64,000 nt of DNA from JAJFJD01 sp965228975 (GTDB taxonomy: Bacteria > Pseudomonadota > Alphaproteobacteria > UBA8366): assembly GCA_965228975.1 (NCBI GenBank), contig OZ245851.1, positions 2,232,001 through 2,296,000 of the forward strand, read 5' to 3'. Each line of letters starts with the position of its first letter. Positions within the stretch are counted from its first letter, which is position 1. Of the stretch, positions 1 through 7,432 are shown one piece after another. The translations under genes and the position numbers were made by a program. The notes below the pieces were generated by a model. The model saw only the letters and a list, made by a program, of their open reading frames with translations. It was not told the origin of the DNA and searched no databases.

Positions 1-2
1 CC

Positions 3-536
3 GGCGCGCTCGTCAGCTTCGGGATCGCTGGCGGACTGGCCGCCGACCTTCCACCCGGCACCATGATTCTGGCCACGGCGGTAGTCGATACCCTGGGCGG
101 TCGATGGGAAACCTCGGCGTCTTGGCGGAGCGCCGCAGCCACGATCCTTCCGGACGCCATGGCAGGCATCCTAGTCAGCAGCGCCGTGGCGGCGACCACC
201 CCGGATGAGAAAAACCGCCTCAATCTGAGCTATCAGGCGCTTGCGGTGGATATGGAGAGCGCGGGCGTTGCCCGGGCGGCGGCCGAAGCCGAATGCCCTT
301 TTCTGGTGGTTCGGGTGATCGCCGACCCTTCCGATCGGAGTCTGCCTTCGGCGGCCCTCCATGGAATCGACGCGGAAGGACGGCAACGGCCCTTCCGCGT
401 CATCTCGAAACTTCTGGCACGGCCTTGGGAACTCGCCGGCCTTATCCGGCTATCCAACGATAGCCAGAGGGCCCTGAAACAGTTAAGCCGCGTTGCTGCG
501 CTCGGAGACGGATTTCTCGGACGACCGCCCTTTTGA
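3..536 (+). CDS. hpnG: Hopanoid-associated phosphorylase HpnG (5' truncated)
   Basis: This is the C-terminal part of a nucleoside-phosphorylase-fold enzyme. The reading frame is open from the left edge and begins with residues reading SFGIAGGLAADLPPGT, typical of the substrate-binding glycine region of this fold. The ALAVDMES segment carries the Met-Glu-Ser motif that binds ribose in MTA/SAH nucleosidases and purine phosphorylases. In hopanoid producers HpnG is thought to release adenine from adenosylhopane, the product of HpnH, giving phosphoribosyl-/ribosylhopane on the way to bacteriohopanetetrol. The neighbour hpnH on the opposite strand supports this assignment over a generic MTA/SAH nucleosidase. 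Its 3' end overlaps the 3' end of hpnH by 54 bp. The true start lies outside the window. Confidence 0.85.
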   Translation, partial: GALVSFGIAGGLAADLPPGTMILATAVVDTLGGRWETSASWRSAAATILPDAMAGILVSSAVAATTPDEKNRLNLSYQALAVDMESAGVARAAAEAECPFLVVRVIADPSDRSLPSAALHGIDAEGRQRPFRVISKLLARPWELAGLIRLSNDSQRALKQLSRVAALGDGFLGRPPF

Positions 537-1658
537 TCCGTCGCCCGCGGGCGTATGCGTTTCTTCCATGAAATTGGCGACCTGATGGTCGAAGACATAT
601 TCGGCCGACCGTTGCTTCGACATATCGATTTCCGCCGCCATCGGTCCCTCGGTCCGAACGCCGCGCAGCGACGTCATCAGCGCCTTGATCGGATGGGCGA
701 TCGCATCCGCGGCCGCCGTCGGCTCGTAGCCGCAATGCGCCATGCAGTTGGCGCATTTCTCATAATTCCCGGTGCCGTAGCGCTCCCATTCGGTCTCTTC
801 CATCAACGCCTTGAAGCTCGGCGCATACCCTTCGCCCAGCAAGTAACAAGGCCGCTGCCACCCGAAGATATTGCGGGTCGGCATGCCCCACGGGGTGCAT
901 TGATAAGTCTGATTGCCCGCCAGGAAGTCCAGGAAGAGCGTGGAATGGCTGATCGGCCACTTCCGGTTCTTGCCCCGCTTGAATATCTCGCGGAACAGGT
1001 TCTTGGTCTTCTGGCGGCTCAAGAAATGTTCTTGATCCGGCGCCCGCTCGTAGGCGTAGCCCGGTGAAATGCTGACACCGTTGATGCCGCTGTCTTCGCA
1101 GTAGTCGAGGAAATCGGCAACGCGTTCCGCCGGCGTACCGTCGAAGATCGTCGCATTGACATTCACCGTGTGCCCGGCGTCCTGCGCTGCCTTGATCGCC
1201 TTGACGGCACGGTCGAAAACGCCTTCCTGACAAACCGATTTGTCGTGTTCTTCCTTCAACCCATCAAGATGGACTGAGAAGAAGAGATACGGCGACGGCT
1301 CGAACAAATGCAGCTTCTTCTCGAGCAGCAACGCATTCGTGCAAAGCGAGACGTATTTCTTGCGCGCCACGATGCCCTTGACGATTTCGCCGATCTCCTT
1401 GTGCAGCAGCGGTTCGCCGCCGGGAATCGCGACCATCGGCGCGCCGCATTCGTCAACCGCCGCCAGGCAATCTTCGAGACTCAGCCGTTTGTTCAAGATG
1501 GGATCGGGATAATCGATCTTGCCGCATCCCGCGCAGGCGAGATTGCACCGGAACAAGGGTTCCAGCATCAAGACCAGCGGATACCGGTCGTTCCCGGCCA
1601 ACCGCTGTTTCATCATGTAAAGTCCGACGTGTAGACTCTGCCGAAGTGGAACAGCCAC
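483..1658 (-). CDS. hpnH: Adenosyl-hopene transferase HpnH (radical SAM)
   Basis: HpnH joins the 5'-deoxyadenosyl group to diploptene, the first step of side-chain extension of C35 hopanoids. The protein (391 aa) has the radical SAM cluster motif CNLACAGC (CxxxCxxC) about 40 residues from the start, preceded by the family-typical PLVLMLEPLFR, and an IPGGEPLLH segment (the GGE SAM-binding motif). A cysteine cluster near the C terminus (CANCMAHCGYEP) resembles a SPASM-like accessory region. I chose the GTG start at 1658, giving MAVPLRQS, because a strong AGGAGAGGGGG sits just upstream and known HpnH proteins start MAVP. A longer in-frame form up to 1703 is less likely. ispH lies 81 bp upstream on the same strand. 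Confidence 0.95.
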   Translation of the reverse strand: MAVPLRQSLHVGLYMMKQRLAGNDRYPLVLMLEPLFRCNLACAGCGKIDYPDPILNKRLSLEDCLAAVDECGAPMVAIPGGEPLLHKEIGEIVKGIVARKKYVSLCTNALLLEKKLHLFEPSPYLFFSVHLDGLKEEHDKSVCQEGVFDRAVKAIKAAQDAGHTVNVNATIFDGTPAERVADFLDYCEDSGINGVSISPGYAYERAPDQEHFLSRQKTKNLFREIFKRGKNRKWPISHSTLFLDFLAGNQTYQCTPWGMPTRNIFGWQRPCYLLGEGYAPSFKALMEETEWERYGTGNYEKCANCMAHCGYEPTAAADAIAHPIKALMTSLRGVRTEGPMAAEIDMSKQRSAEYVFDHQVANFMEETHTPAGDGSKGRSSEKSVSERSNAA

Positions 1659-1739
1659 GTGTGCCCCCTCTCCTGTGATTAATCCTGGCGTGAGCCACCC
1701 CACCGGCGGCGCGCCGTTAGCATTCTATGGTTCCGTTCC

Positions 1740-2672
1740 CTAGGCCGCGAAGTCCCGCAACTCGTTCGGCAGTTTGAACTGCACGTTTTCACTGATTCCA
1801 TCCAGATGCTCGACCTCGATGTCATCGAGTTCGCTCAACCGTGCAATCAGCTCCTGCACCAATGCTTCCGGCGCCGATGCGCCGGCGGAAATCCCGACGG
1901 TGCTTACACCATCGATCCAAGCGGGATCGAGCGCGCTGGCATCGTCGATCAGATAACTCGGAATCTTCATCTCCTCGCCGATCTCGCGCAGACGGTTCGA
2001 ATTCGAACTGTTCTGCGCGCCGACGACGAGAAGAACATCGACTTTCTGGGCGAGTTCCCGCACCGCGGTCTGGCGGTTCTGGGTCGCGTAGCAGATGTCT
2101 TTTACATCCGGCCCCACCACCTGGGGGAACCGCTGACGCAACGCTTCGATGACGTCCCGTGTGTCGTCTACGCTGAGCGTCGTCTGCGTCACATAGGAAA
2201 GCTTCGTCTCGTCTTCCACGTCCAAAGTGGCAACGTCTTCCGCGGTTGAAACCAGATGCACCTTGCCGGGAATGCGCCCCATCGTTCCGACCACCTCGGG
2301 ATGGCCTTCGTGGCCGATCAGGATGACCTCGTAGTCGGACTTGGCGTAGCGCTGCCCTTCCTTGTGGACCTTGGCGACCAAAGGGCATGTCGCGTCAATG
2401 ACCGGCAGGTCGCGTTTCTGGGCCGTATCGGCGACCTTTTGGGAGACACCGTGGGCGCTGAACACCGTGTGGGCCCCATCGGGCACTTCATCCAGCTCTT
2501 CGACGAAAACGGCCCCTTTGGCTTTCAGGTCTTCGACGACGCGACGATTGTGAACGATCTCATGGCGCACGTAGACGGGCGGGCCGTATTTCTTGAGCGC
2601 AAGCTCGACAATGTCGATCGCACGCACAACGCCGGCGCAAAAGCCCCTTGGTTCCGCTAGGATAACCCGCAT
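1740..2672 (-). CDS. ispH: 4-hydroxy-3-methylbut-2-enyl diphosphate reductase IspH
   Basis: IspH is the last enzyme of the MEP isoprenoid pathway. It reduces HMBPP to IPP and DMAPP, which feed squalene and hopanoid synthesis. The protein is 310 aa, the usual length. All three cluster cysteines are visible: C12 (GFCAGV), C96 (DATCPLV) and C194 (DICYATQNRQ). The substrate-binding histidines H41 (EIVHN), H74 (SAHGVS) and H124 (GHEGHPE) are also present, as is the SSNSNRL loop. Its position directly upstream of hpnH suggests co-transcription so that precursor supply and hopene modification are expressed together. The assignment is secure. Confidence 0.98.
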   Translation of the reverse strand: MRVILAEPRGFCAGVVRAIDIVELALKKYGPPVYVRHEIVHNRRVVEDLKAKGAVFVEELDEVPDGAHTVFSAHGVSQKVADTAQKRDLPVIDATCPLVAKVHKEGQRYAKSDYEVILIGHEGHPEVVGTMGRIPGKVHLVSTAEDVATLDVEDETKLSYVTQTTLSVDDTRDVIEALRQRFPQVVGPDVKDICYATQNRQTAVRELAQKVDVLLVVGAQNSSNSNRLREIGEEMKIPSYLIDDASALDPAWIDGVSTVGISAGASAPEALVQELIARLSELDDIEVEHLDGISENVQFKLPNELRDFAA

Positions 2673-2958
2673 CCCTCTCGTCTCCCTGCTGCGGCAATCG
2701 GACAGGCACCGCCAAACCGCGCCGACACGACCAAAAGTATAGAATAAGCAGTCATATCAGCCGGTCCAGGCCAAGTAAATAGCAGCCAAAACAACCAATC
2801 CAGCCTGTGATAAATCGACAACGCTACGCAACACCGGATGGCGCCGCTCGGTCTTTCTGGCGGTCAAAAGTGGATGCTGCGGTGCAAAACTTCAAGGCGC
2901 CGCGACGATTTGATCGCGAATACTTGATCCACTTCCAAATCCTAGGAGAAGACCGGGA

Positions 2959-3597
2959 TCAATGCAGCTGGTTCTCGTGGCGAACCGTGCTGACAATCGT
3001 GAAGATCAGGTAGCCGAACGTTCCCACACCGTACAACAGGAAAAAAATCACAATACCGCCGAACCATACAAACGGCCCGATCAGATAGATAAAATCCTCC
3101 AGTTCGAAGCCGCCGGCGCTCGGATGCGCGACGGCATCACTACCATGCCGGAGGTCCGTCATAAGCCGTAACGAACAGATGATCGGATTGATGACCGCGA
3201 CCGCGACCCCAAGCAAAATCGCCCAGTCACCCAATACCGAGTCGGCCAGGCCGAGCCCTAATCCGAAAAACAGCATGGCGTAGTTTATCGTCCCGACGAT
3301 GTAATCCAGGCGATGACCCAGAACGCTGGTTTTGCCCGTCATTCGGGCCAGTTCTCCATCGCCATGGTCCGCCAGAACGGCCGCCATGAACAACAGCGCC
3401 GCCAACCACGCCCATCCGTCCATCGCAACCGCGAACAGCACGGCCGACAACGTCCCGAAGACAAGACTCAGCGCTGTAACCGCGTTCGGATGTAATCCCA
3501 AATGGGCGAGCGGCAGGACGAGTATGCGTGCCAGCCGTCGATCATATGGACCACCCGACTGCGGTCGAATGTCCGTCTTGTGAAATAGTGTGCCCAT
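2959..3597 (-). CDS. CDP-alcohol phosphatidyltransferase-like membrane protein (motif variant)
   Basis: The protein (212 aa) is an integral membrane member of the CDP-alcohol phosphatidyltransferase family, whose enzymes transfer a phospho-alcohol from a CDP-alcohol to a lipid or polyol acceptor. Several hydrophobic helices follow a short N-terminal RPQSGGPYDRRLARIL segment. The signature reads DHGDGELAR at residues 77-85, then G94 and D98. The fourth Asp expected at residue 102 is Gly. That residue is considered the catalytic base in characterised enzymes, so activity may be altered or lost. It lies downstream of hpnA, 139 bp away, and shares the pattern with the paralogue at 4723-5358. The substrate is unknown; the hopanoid context suggests a lipid head-group reaction. 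Confidence 0.8.
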   Translation of the reverse strand: MGTLFHKTDIRPQSGGPYDRRLARILVLPLAHLGLHPNAVTALSLVFGTLSAVLFAVAMDGWAWLAALLFMAAVLADHGDGELARMTGKTSVLGHRLDYIVGTINYAMLFFGLGLGLADSVLGDWAILLGVAVAVINPIICSLRLMTDLRHGSDAVAHPSAGGFELEDFIYLIGPFVWFGGIVIFFLLYGVGTFGYLIFTIVSTVRHENQLH

Positions 3598-3736
3598 CGC
3601 ATTCGACGCGCCGCCACGGCGCTTCCCTCAAACCACCGCTCAGCTTCTCAACGAAGTTTGTATTATAGAAATATATGGCGGGCGGATGCGGGTTTGAACA
3701 AATCAGAACAAGAAATTGGAGCAAATTTCACACGCG

Positions 3737-4723
3737 TTACAGGTACCCGTACTCCCGGAACCAGTCGACCGCATCGTGCAGGGCGTCCCGCGCCGGACGC
3801 GGTGCGTAGCCCAACTCCTCCTGCGCCTTGGCGGCCGAGAAGTACATATGTTTCTTTGCCATGCGCAAGCCATCGACGGTGAACAACGGCTCGCGGTCGA
3901 ACATCCGGCCGAATGCCTCGGCGCAATGGGCAAAAGGCATCAACAGGTCATGGGGAATCCGAACGCTCGGCGGCCGCTTACCCGCGTATTCCGCCACCTC
4001 GATAAGGATTTCCCGCAAAGACATATCTTCGCCGCCAAGGATGTAGCGCTCGCCGACGATCCCCTTTTCCATCGCCAGCAAATGGCCTTGGGCCACGTCG
4101 TCCACATGCGCCACGTTCAGGCCGGTATCCACATAGGCCGGCATCTTGCCAGCCGCAGCATCCAAAATCATTTTCCCCGTCGGTGTCGGTTTGATATCGC
4201 GCGGCCCGATCGGCGCCGACGGGTTTACGATGACGATCGGCAGATAGTCCTTTTCGACCAACTCCCGCACCGCTTCCTCGGCGAGAAACTTGGAACGCTT
4301 GTATTCGCCGACCATGTCCGTCAACGTGGACGGCGTTTCCTCCGTCGCAGGCGTCCGGTCGGAATTGATGCCGAGCGTGGCGACACTGCTGGTATAGACC
4401 ATGCGCGAGACACCGGCATCGGCGGCGGCGCGGAACAAAGCCACACTGCCATCGATATTCACCCGGTTTAACGCTTCGGGATCCGGCACCCAAAGCCGAT
4501 AGTCCGCCGCCACATGGTAGACCGTGTCACATCCGTCCACCGCCGCCCGTAAGGATGCCGGATCGGTCAGGTCGCCGACGACGATCTCGCATTTGACGCC
4601 GTCGAGGTTCCCGCGATCGCTGTTCGGACGGACGAGCACACGAACGTTCTGCCCCGCATCGATGAGACACCGCAGTACGGCCGACCCGACAAACCCGGTA
4701 GCCCCGGTAACTAATGCTGTCAT
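3737..4723 (-). CDS. hpnA: Hopanoid-associated sugar epimerase HpnA
   Basis: This is an NAD(P)-dependent short-chain epimerase/dehydratase of the extended SDR family (328 aa). It has the Rossmann motif GATGFVG at residues 7-13, DLTD for the adenine pocket, a TSSVATLG strand with the catalytic Ser/Thr, and YKRSK as the YxxxK catalytic pair. The C-terminal part (YILGGEDMSLREIL, LGYAPRP) is typical of the HpnA subfamily found in hopanoid loci. The exact substrate of HpnA is not established; a nucleotide-sugar or hopanoid-sugar role is assumed. The start codon overlaps the stop of the upstream phosphatidyltransferase-like gene by one base (TAATG), indicating translational coupling. Confidence 0.9.
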   Translation of the reverse strand: MTALVTGATGFVGSAVLRCLIDAGQNVRVLVRPNSDRGNLDGVKCEIVVGDLTDPASLRAAVDGCDTVYHVAADYRLWVPDPEALNRVNIDGSVALFRAAADAGVSRMVYTSSVATLGINSDRTPATEETPSTLTDMVGEYKRSKFLAEEAVRELVEKDYLPIVIVNPSAPIGPRDIKPTPTGKMILDAAAGKMPAYVDTGLNVAHVDDVAQGHLLAMEKGIVGERYILGGEDMSLREILIEVAEYAGKRPPSVRIPHDLLMPFAHCAEAFGRMFDREPLFTVDGLRMAKKHMYFSAAKAQEELGYAPRPARDALHDAVDWFREYGYL

Positions 4724-5358
4724 TACGATCCCGCGTCGCTAGACCGCGAGCGGCGGTACACGCCCAACGCTTGCCACGTAACGCAAAGCAGGAAAATCGG
4801 CGCGCCGACGCCAGCGGCGATAATGAAGTACTTCAATACACCGAACCAGGTTACGGGCGCGAGCACGTAAAGCGTATCTTCGATTTCGAAACCGTAATGC
4901 ACGCCTTGGCGCACCGATTCGTGACCGTCGCAGATTTCAATATAGAGACGTACAGTCATGATGGCCGCCACCGACACGCCCGCAACGAGCCCGAGGGTGA
5001 GTCCCCATTCACCAAGCGCCCCCTTACCCAGACCGATGCCCGCGCCAACGAATCCCGCGACATAATTGGTCATTGCCGCTGCATGGTCGAAATAATGCCC
5101 GAAGGTGCTGGTACGGCCGGTCTGACGCGCCACTTCGCCGTCGAGATGGTCCATCCACACCGCGACGGCAAAAACGGCCGCTCCGACATGGATCAGCCAA
5201 TCGCCTTGCGCCAGAAGCCATCCGGCGCTCAATCCGACAAGGATGCTGCAGCCGGTAACCACATTCGGGTGAACCGACAAACGCGCCAGCGGCCGCGCCG
5301 CCCATTTGGCTATACGTTGATCGATCGCGACGTCGGCCGCACTCGATTCAGGGTTCAT
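4723..5358 (-). CDS. CDP-alcohol phosphatidyltransferase-like membrane protein, second copy
   Basis: This second family member (211 aa from the chosen ATG) is related to the product of 2959-3597. The motif is DHLDGEVAR at residues 70-78, followed by G87 and D91. The fourth Asp, expected at residue 95, is Ala. Four or more membrane helices are apparent. The start at 5358 overlaps the stop of the upstream nucleotidyltransferase by 4 bp (ATGA), and its stop touches the hpnA start, so the three genes form one coupled unit. An activated CDP-alcohol made by the nucleotidyltransferase would be the logical donor for this protein, if it is catalytic. The product is unknown. Confidence 0.82.
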   Translation of the reverse strand: MNPESSAADVAIDQRIAKWAARPLARLSVHPNVVTGCSILVGLSAGWLLAQGDWLIHVGAAVFAVAVWMDHLDGEVARQTGRTSTFGHYFDHAAAMTNYVAGFVGAGIGLGKGALGEWGLTLGLVAGVSVAAIMTVRLYIEICDGHESVRQGVHYGFEIEDTLYVLAPVTWFGVLKYFIIAAGVGAPIFLLCVTWQALGVYRRSRSSDAGS

Positions 5359-6104
5359 TCCGGCATAGCCTCCAGCCGCGGAAGGATTTCCGCCTCTGCC
5401 ATTGCGACGTCCTCCATGAAGTCGATCTCGATCCACGGCAGTCCGGTGACGTCCTCAACGCCGAATGCGCCCGTCTTGTCGGCCAACAACAGATCCCGAA
5501 TCGCGACTTCGTACAACACGCTCTCCGCCTCGTTCTTGAAATACGGCCAGGTCGCATCCGGCACCCTCGCCGCCATCTCGGCGGACAGTTTCAGGAATCC
5601 GATCCACTCGCCATAATAATCGTACGCCTCGGTCGGTTGTTTGTGGAAATCGACCAGTTCGTCGCCCCGCATGCAAAGCTTAACCGGCTCTTCCCCCGGC
5701 TCGACATCCTTGTCCATCAAGAAACAGTTCTGCACGGGAGATTCGATCAAACGCGGTATCATACGATGGTCGTATAACACGTCCGCATCCATGAGGATAA
5801 GCGGCTCGCCGGCGGTCATTTCGTCGCGGACGGACCACAAGGTGGTAATCGGGCCGCGCTTGTAATGCGGATTCAGAATTGTCCGGACGAAATCGCCCAC
5901 CCCCAAATCGACGATGGCCTGGTCGATCATCTCGGCCTGATGCCCCACCGCGATGACGAGTTCGCGCACGCCGGCATGGCGAAGAAGTTCAACATGACGT
6001 TGCAGAAGTGTTTGGCCGCCGAATCGCAGCAGCACCTTTGGAATAAAGTCCTCGCCCTGACCCAAACGGGCGCCGACGCCCGCCGCGAGCATGATAGCCT
6101 TCAT
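5355..6104 (-). CDS. LicC-like nucleotidyltransferase (phosphocholine cytidylyltransferase family)
   Basis: The protein (249 aa) is a sugar-1-phosphate/choline-phosphate nucleotidyltransferase of the LicC type. The N-terminal LAAGVGARLG loop followed by PKVL binds the nucleotide, MDADVLYD supplies a metal-binding Asp, and WIEIDFMEDVAMAE near the C terminus matches the second metal site of LicC-like enzymes. Such proteins make CDP-choline, CDP-inositol or related CDP-alcohols from CTP and a phosphorylated alcohol. It is the first gene of the operon that continues with a CDP-alcohol phosphatidyltransferase-like protein and HpnA, a natural donor/acceptor pairing. The specific alcohol cannot be read from the sequence. 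Confidence 0.8.
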   Translation of the reverse strand: MKAIMLAAGVGARLGQGEDFIPKVLLRFGGQTLLQRHVELLRHAGVRELVIAVGHQAEMIDQAIVDLGVGDFVRTILNPHYKRGPITTLWSVRDEMTAGEPLILMDADVLYDHRMIPRLIESPVQNCFLMDKDVEPGEEPVKLCMRGDELVDFHKQPTEAYDYYGEWIGFLKLSAEMAARVPDATWPYFKNEAESVLYEVAIRDLLLADKTGAFGVEDVTGLPWIEIDFMEDVAMAEAEILPRLEAMPE

Positions 6105-6364
6105 CGCATTCGTCCTTCAGGCGACATGCAGCGCGCCGTATTGGAGTAAATGTAACTTGCGCGGGCCCGGTAGGCAGTGCCCGGCGGCCACGACAAATGA
6201 GACGACTCCATTACACTGGAAATAGGGAGAGATTGATACCGCAAAATACCACCCCTTAGGCATTGACCAATTTATTGTGAACACCATCTATTGGCACAGC
6301 CAGCTAACGCTGCAGTATTATCGCGTGGTACATCTGATTCCGCACAGATTTCTGGAATAGATCT

Positions 6365-7009
6365 TTGATTATCAATATCATTTCCCGTTTTCAGCGCATA
6401 TTTGCGGGGTTCCTGATGGGGTTCCTGATGGGGTTCCTCATGTTCGCCGCCGCCCCGGTTTCGGCAGACTCGGCGACCGCCGTGATCAGCGATTTCAACA
6501 AGAATTTGCTGACCGTGATGCAGTCTGCCGAAAAGCTGGGATATGACGGACGGTACGCCAAGCTGCAGCCGTCGGTAAAAGCGACCTTCGACCTCGATTT
6601 CATGACCCGCTATTCCGCCGGCCGCCATTGGAAGAGCCTGACGAAGGAACAGCAAGCGAAACTGGTGAATGCGTTTTCGCGATTGACGATCGCGACCTAT
6701 GCCGACCGTTTCAAGGGTTATTCCGGCGAGAAATTCCAGATTCTCAAGGAGGAAACGCCGCGAAAGGGGACCCGGCTGGTGCGAACGGAGCTAGTGAAAT
6801 CCGACGGCGAGCGGGTCAAAATCAACTACCTGTTGCGCGCACCCAAGAAAGATCAGTGGAAGATTATCGATATCTTCGTCAAAGGTACGATCAGCGAGCT
6901 TTCCACCAAGCGATCGGAATACAGTTCGACCCTCAAGAACAAGGGCTTGAACGGGTTGCTTGCGATCTTGGAGGAAAAGATTTCGGTGCTCGGCGCTAAG
7001 TCGAGCTAA
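6365..7009 (+). CDS. hpnM: MlaC/Ttg2D-family periplasmic protein, likely HpnM
   Basis: This is a secreted lipid-binding protein of the MlaC/Tol_Tol_Ttg2 family (214 aa). In hopanoid loci the family member HpnM is associated with hopanoid transport to the outer membrane. The long N-terminal hydrophobic segment ends with AAAPVSA, a signal peptidase I site, before DSATAVISDF. The FDLDFMTRYSAGRHWKSL and NAFSRLTIATYADRFKGYSG segments are typical of the family. The frame opens with TTG at 6365, which keeps two arginines as the signal n-region. Alternative ATG starts at 6416, 6428 and 6440 fall inside a 12-bp repeat and would remove them. It is divergent from the nucleotidyltransferase operon; no hpnN transporter is adjacent. 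Confidence 0.8.
   Translation: MIINIISRFQRIFAGFLMGFLMGFLMFAAAPVSADSATAVISDFNKNLLTVMQSAEKLGYDGRYAKLQPSVKATFDLDFMTRYSAGRHWKSLTKEQQAKLVNAFSRLTIATYADRFKGYSGEKFQILKEETPRKGTRLVRTELVKSDGERVKINYLLRAPKKDQWKIIDIFVKGTISELSTKRSEYSSTLKNKGLNGLLAILEEKISVLGAKSS
6407..6442 (+). repeat. 12-bp tandem repeat, three copies, within the hpnM signal peptide
   Basis: The unit GGGTTCCTGATG occurs three times head to tail; the third copy has a single G-to-C change. It is in frame and encodes Gly-Phe-Leu-Met three times in the hydrophobic core of the signal peptide. Each unit ends with an ATG, so changes in copy number would keep the frame but change signal-peptide length. Confidence 0.95.
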
Positions 7010-7053
7010 TTCTCCGGTCGCGGAGAGCCAGTGTTCCGCGCTACACTTTCCGT

Positions 7054-7428
7054 ATGCGTAAAATCCGTGTCATCGTCGGATCGATAACTGTCGACGTCGA
7101 ACTCCTCGACACGCCGACCGCCGACGCCGTCCATGCCGCCCTGCCAATACCGGCCACTGCAATGACCTGGGGCGACGAGGTTTATTTCTCCACGCCGGTC
7201 AGCGTGGATCGCGAGGACGACGCCCGCGCCGTCGTCGAAGCTGGCGAGATCGCGTTCTGGCCCGACGGCGACGCTATCGCGATCGGCTTCGGCCCGACTC
7301 CGATTTCCCAGGGCGGGGAAATCCGCCTGGCGAGCCCGTGCAATGTTTTCGGCAAAGCGCTCAGCGACGTCCGCGACCTTGCCGCGGCGCGGGGCGGCGA
7401 GACCGTTTCCGTCGAGGCGCTGGACTAG
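7054..7428 (+). CDS. Cyclophilin-like fold protein (TM1367/DUF369 type)
   Basis: This small protein (124 aa) has the pattern of the cyclophilin-like fold family: a beta-rich N terminus, then MTWGDEVYFSTPV, GEIAFWPDGDAIAIGFGPTP and a closing strand after NVFGKAL. Members of this family lack clear peptidyl-prolyl isomerase residues and have no established biochemical role. There is no signal peptide. The stop codon is 4 bp from the stop of the convergent aminotransferase gene, leaving no room for a separate terminator between them. It follows hpnM by 44 bp and could be on the same transcript, though no functional link to hopanoids is evident. Confidence 0.75.
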   Translation: MRKIRVIVGSITVDVELLDTPTADAVHAALPIPATAMTWGDEVYFSTPVSVDREDDARAVVEAGEIAFWPDGDAIAIGFGPTPISQGGEIRLASPCNVFGKALSDVRDLAAARGGETVSVEALD

Positions 7429-7432
7429 AACC

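Noticed and set aside
7010..7030. Possible terminator after hpnM (TCTCCG/CGGAGA stem)
   Set aside because: The stem is only 6 bp and has no T-run.
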